NCBI GenBank assembly: GCA_002690445.1
Contig: NZER01000038.1
Coordinates: 1 to 7,227 of the forward strand
Direction: 5' to 3'
Source: Candidatus Pacearchaeota archaeon
GTDB taxonomy: Archaea > Nanoarchaeota > Nanoarchaeia > Pacearchaeales > GW2011-AR1
DNA length: 7,227 bases
The notes below the pieces were generated by a model, which saw nothing but the letters and a program-made list of their open reading frames with translations, did no database searches and had not been told where the DNA came from. The position numbers and the translations under genes were made by a program. Positions 5,052-7,227 of the stretch are shown in pieces. Position 1 is the first letter of the stretch; the number at the start of each line of letters is the position of its first letter.

Positions 5052-5779
5052 TATACTGTTTTGATTTAGACAATACTATCTGCGCCACGGCCTCTTCCAA
5101 ACTTTACAGCGAAAGCGTTCCTTACCCCAAGGTTGTAAACCATATTAATGGGCTCAAGCTCAAGGGACATGTCATAAAAATATTTACAGCTAGAGGCTCC
5201 GGATCGGGAAAAGACTGGCACAAACTCACCGTCTTCCAACTTGATAAGTGGGGAGTACCGTACGACGAACTGATAGACCAAGGAAAACCGAGCTACGACA
5301 TATTCATAGATGACAAAAATCAAAACGCTTACCAATGGAGAAAAGAAAACAACCTTGCGGTTACCGGATTGGTTGCTGGAGCATTCGATTTACTTCACGC
5401 GGGACACTGTCTCTATCTCAAAGAAGCTAAAACGGTATGTGATTACCTCTATGTTGCGCTACAAACAGACCCTACCTGTGAAAACTTTGGTAACCGGCCC
5501 CTCAAAAAGCCCAAAAACAAACCGGTGCAAACGATGGAAGAGCGAAAAATTCAGTTGGAGAGCGTCTCTTACGTCGATGAGATAATAGAATACAAAACGG
5601 AAAACGACTTGTCAAAAATCTTAGAAAAATTAAAGCCGGACTTACGCATACTTGGATCAGATTACAAAAACGTAAAAAGCACTGGAGAAGAATTTTGTGG
5701 AGGTATAGTCTACCATACTCGTGATCACAACTGGTCTTCTACCAATTTGAGAAAATCTGTTAGTGAAAATAATAACTAA
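5048..5779 (+). CDS. HAD phosphatase-nucleotidyltransferase fusion protein
   Basis: A 243-residue two-domain enzyme. Residues 1-103 are a compact HAD phosphatase of the kind found in capsule clusters: nucleophile Asp6 and acid Asp8 in FDLDNT, TARG at 47-50 (Thr47), a KWGVPYDELIDQGKPSYD segment with Lys80, and the DD pair at 88-89. Residues 105-240 are a cytidylyltransferase-like domain (TagD/HldE C-terminal type): GAFDLLHAGH (111-120) with the HxGH nucleotide-binding motif, MEERK (163-167), LGSDYK (202-207) and WSSTNLRK (229-236), the equivalent of the ISSTxxR motif. It probably removes a phosphate from a sugar bisphosphate and joins the sugar-1-phosphate to a nucleotide. The HAD part lacks the GmhB signature, so a heptose role rests on the neighbouring kinase. 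Glycerol-phosphate or another polyol phosphate is an alternative substrate. It starts with GTG behind a strong Shine-Dalgarno and overlaps its neighbours by 4 and 17 bases. Confidence 0.88.
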   Translation: MIYCFDLDNTICATASSKLYSESVPYPKVVNHINGLKLKGHVIKIFTARGSGSGKDWHKLTVFQLDKWGVPYDELIDQGKPSYDIFIDDKNQNAYQWRKENNLAVTGLVAGAFDLLHAGHCLYLKEAKTVCDYLYVALQTDPTCENFGNRPLKKPKNKPVQTMEERKIQLESVSYVDEIIEYKTENDLSKILEKLKPDLRILGSDYKNVKSTGEEFCGGIVYHTRDHNWSSTNLRKSVSENNN

Positions 5780-6716
5780 ATGCCCAGTAAGAATATCTTT
5801 AGCTGGAGGATCTACTGATTCCCCCCGTTTTATAGAAAAGTACAATAGGGGAAGTGTTATATCCTTCACCCCCAACCTCTTCACCTATACCTCAGTTTTT
5901 CAGGATGTTAATGGGTTTAATAACTTCAACAAAGAGTACATATTGTCTTATTCACGAAACGAATGCACTTCCCATGTTTCCGAAATAAAAAACCACCTCA
6001 TAAAGGAAGCTCTGATCTCCATCCACTCTCCTCCGTGTAAAATAACTTTTGATTCTGACATCTTTTCTTCCGGGTCCGGACTTGCTGTTTCCTCCAGCTA
6101 CGCCTTGGGAATCGTAAATTCGCTAAACACTTTCAAAGGGCTTACTTTCCAGACCAGTGAGATATGCAAGAAAGCTTTCGATATAGAAAACAAGGTTAAC
6201 CCATACAACGGATATCAAGACACCTACGGAGTAGCGTACGGAGGACTAAAACGCTTGAATTTTAATAAAGATGGCACGTTTTCTATAAAATATTTAAACC
6301 CATGGGTATTCGAAAAATTTAATTTTTATTTAGTATACACTAAAATAAAAAGAGAATCAAGCTCCATACTCAAGACTATAAACACAGACAAAAGCCTGCC
6401 TCTCCTCGAGGAAGTAGACAAACTTGAAAAAAACATATTAAAAAAAGACGCATCCTCTTTTTTAAAAACGGTTAACAACTCATGGAGAATAAAAAAAGAA
6501 GGAAGCCCATCAATCTTGAACGACCCAGAACTAGTTAAGTTGGACGAGCAGCTTCAAAACGACAGCGAAGTGTATGCCCATAAACTGTGTGGAGCCGGAG
6601 GCGGGGGGTATTTTTTAGTAATCACCGACAAAATAGACTCTTTTAATTTTAAAAACCCCCACCCTTGGATTAAAATAGATTTAGACACTAAAGGAATTTC
6701 TACTCTAAAAATATGA
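5763..6716 (+). CDS. GHMP kinase, D-glycero-D-manno-heptose-7-phosphate kinase-like
   Basis: A 317-residue sugar kinase of the GHMP superfamily, closest in pattern to HddA, which phosphorylates the anomeric carbon of heptose 7-phosphate in GDP-heptose synthesis. Motif 1, CPVRISLAGGSTDSPRF (7-23), matches the RISxAGGGTD opening of this subfamily. The phosphate loop SSGSGLAVSSSYALG (102-116) is the GHMP signature. QDTYGVAYGG (152-161) contains the likely catalytic Asp153. The C-terminal motif KLCGAGGGGYFLV (274-286) closes the active site. Length is near the family norm. The start is the GTG at 5763, which overlaps the fusion gene by 17 bases with only a weak GAGA site ahead of it; it gives the expected short lead-in to motif 1. 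It ends in an ATGA overlap with the epimerase gene. A fucokinase-like or other sugar kinase activity is the alternative. Confidence 0.88.
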   Translation: MKIITKCPVRISLAGGSTDSPRFIEKYNRGSVISFTPNLFTYTSVFQDVNGFNNFNKEYILSYSRNECTSHVSEIKNHLIKEALISIHSPPCKITFDSDIFSSGSGLAVSSSYALGIVNSLNTFKGLTFQTSEICKKAFDIENKVNPYNGYQDTYGVAYGGLKRLNFNKDGTFSIKYLNPWVFEKFNFYLVYTKIKRESSSILKTINTDKSLPLLEEVDKLEKNILKKDASSFLKTVNNSWRIKKEGSPSILNDPELVKLDEQLQNDSEVYAHKLCGAGGGGYFLVITDKIDSFNFKNPHPWIKIDLDTKGISTLKI

Positions 6717-7227
6717 ACACACTAGTAACAGGCGGCTGCGGATTTATAGGATCACATATTGTGAACCGGTTGGTCTCTTTGGGGCACAATGTCCGCGTTT
6801 TAGACGACAAGAGCGCGGAAAGCAATGAAAAGTTCCCCGTAAACTCAAAAGCGCAATATCATTATGTCTCCATAAGGAATTATGACGAAATTGTAGACTT
6901 GTTTACTAACACAGATAACGTTTTTCACTTGGCGGCAGAATCCAGAATAGGCCCTTGTATAGACCACCCACAAAACGCCTGCCTGACAAACGTGCTTGGA
7001 ACCTGCAACGCATTACAAGCTTCCAGAAAAAAGGGAGTCAAAAAATTTATATACTCAGGGACCTCCTCCGCTTATGGTCTTGCAAATAAACCTCCCCTTA
7101 AAGAAGATATGCCCCGCGACTGCTTAAACCCCTATGCGGTAACCAAAACCGCTGGAGAGGACTTGGCTAAAATGTATTATACACTATGGGGGCTAAAAAC
7201 AGTTAGCTTTAGATATTTTAATGTTTA
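6713..7227 (+). CDS. NAD-dependent sugar-nucleotide epimerase/dehydratase, 3' end cut off
   Basis: The first 171 codons of an extended short-chain dehydrogenase/reductase; the window ends before the stop (full proteins have about 300-340 residues). The Rossmann motif TGGCGFIG is at 6-13, with Asp31 and Asp32 at the end of strand 2 favouring NAD. HLAA is at 72-75, SGTSSAYG at 115-122 supplies the Ser/Thr of the active site, and YAVTK at 141-145 gives the catalytic Tyr141 and Lys145. The RYFNV ending at 171 is typical of GalE/WbpP-like epimerases. It probably epimerises or dehydrates the nucleotide sugar made by the preceding genes; the exact substrate cannot be told without the C-terminal half. 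The ATG at 6713 overlaps the kinase stop as ATGA, with no good Shine-Dalgarno sequence, indicating coupled translation. Confidence 0.92.
   Translation, partial: MNTLVTGGCGFIGSHIVNRLVSLGHNVRVLDDKSAESNEKFPVNSKAQYHYVSIRNYDEIVDLFTNTDNVFHLAAESRIGPCIDHPQNACLTNVLGTCNALQASRKKGVKKFIYSGTSSAYGLANKPPLKEDMPRDCLNPYAVTKTAGEDLAKMYYTLWGLKTVSFRYFNV

Noticed and set aside
5310..5585. Plus-strand frame of 91 codons inside the fusion gene
   Set aside because: It overlaps the HAD-nucleotidyltransferase gene, whose motifs on both sides of this region are intact in the other frame.
1..7227. CRISPR array, tRNA, insertion sequence or attachment site
   Set aside because: I saw no regularly spaced repeats, cloverleaf-like segments, transposase motifs or direct-repeat ends, and coding sequence fills almost all of the window.

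Overview
The window looks like a piece of a bacteriophage genome (or a phage-like mobile region), probably from a tailed phage of a Gram-negative environmental host. The evidence is a phage-type deoxynucleoside monophosphate kinase-like gene, a small stand-alone sigma factor, short viral-type hypothetical genes, extreme gene packing with every gene on the + strand, and a surface-sugar gene cluster like those carried by large aquatic myoviruses. No capsid, tail, terminase or polymerase gene is present, so the phage assignment is an inference. A mobile bacterial surface-polysaccharide locus is the main alternative.

Layout. Positions 1-93 are non-coding, with two small inverted repeats followed by a very AT-rich leader. 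Positions 94-1698 hold a first block of three overlapping genes: a dNMP kinase-like P-loop protein, an unrecognised 147-residue protein, and a sigma-70 family factor that keeps regions 2 and 4. A 48-base gap (1699-1746) holds the clearest promoter in the window, TTGACA/TATAAT. It is so close to the next start codon that the mRNA would be leaderless or nearly so.

From 1747 to the right edge eight genes run with no intergenic base. They are a small protein with a DUF736/SSB-like look and an acidic tail, a GT-B glycosyltransferase, a cysteine-free FmdB-like small protein, a second GT-B-like glycosyltransferase, a GT-A (family 2) glycosyltransferase, a HAD phosphatase-nucleotidyltransferase fusion, a GHMP kinase resembling D-glycero-D-manno-heptose-7-phosphate kinase (HddA), and the first 171 codons of an extended-SDR sugar-nucleotide epimerase/dehydratase, cut by the window edge.

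How the genes may work together. Kinase, phosphatase, nucleotidyltransferase and epimerase are the enzyme classes needed to turn a sugar phosphate, most likely a heptose phosphate, into an activated and epimerised nucleotide sugar. The three glycosyltransferases could then transfer it and other sugars. The isomerase GmhA that starts heptose activation is not seen and could lie to the right. The acceptor (host surface polysaccharide, virion protein or modified DNA) cannot be told from this sequence.
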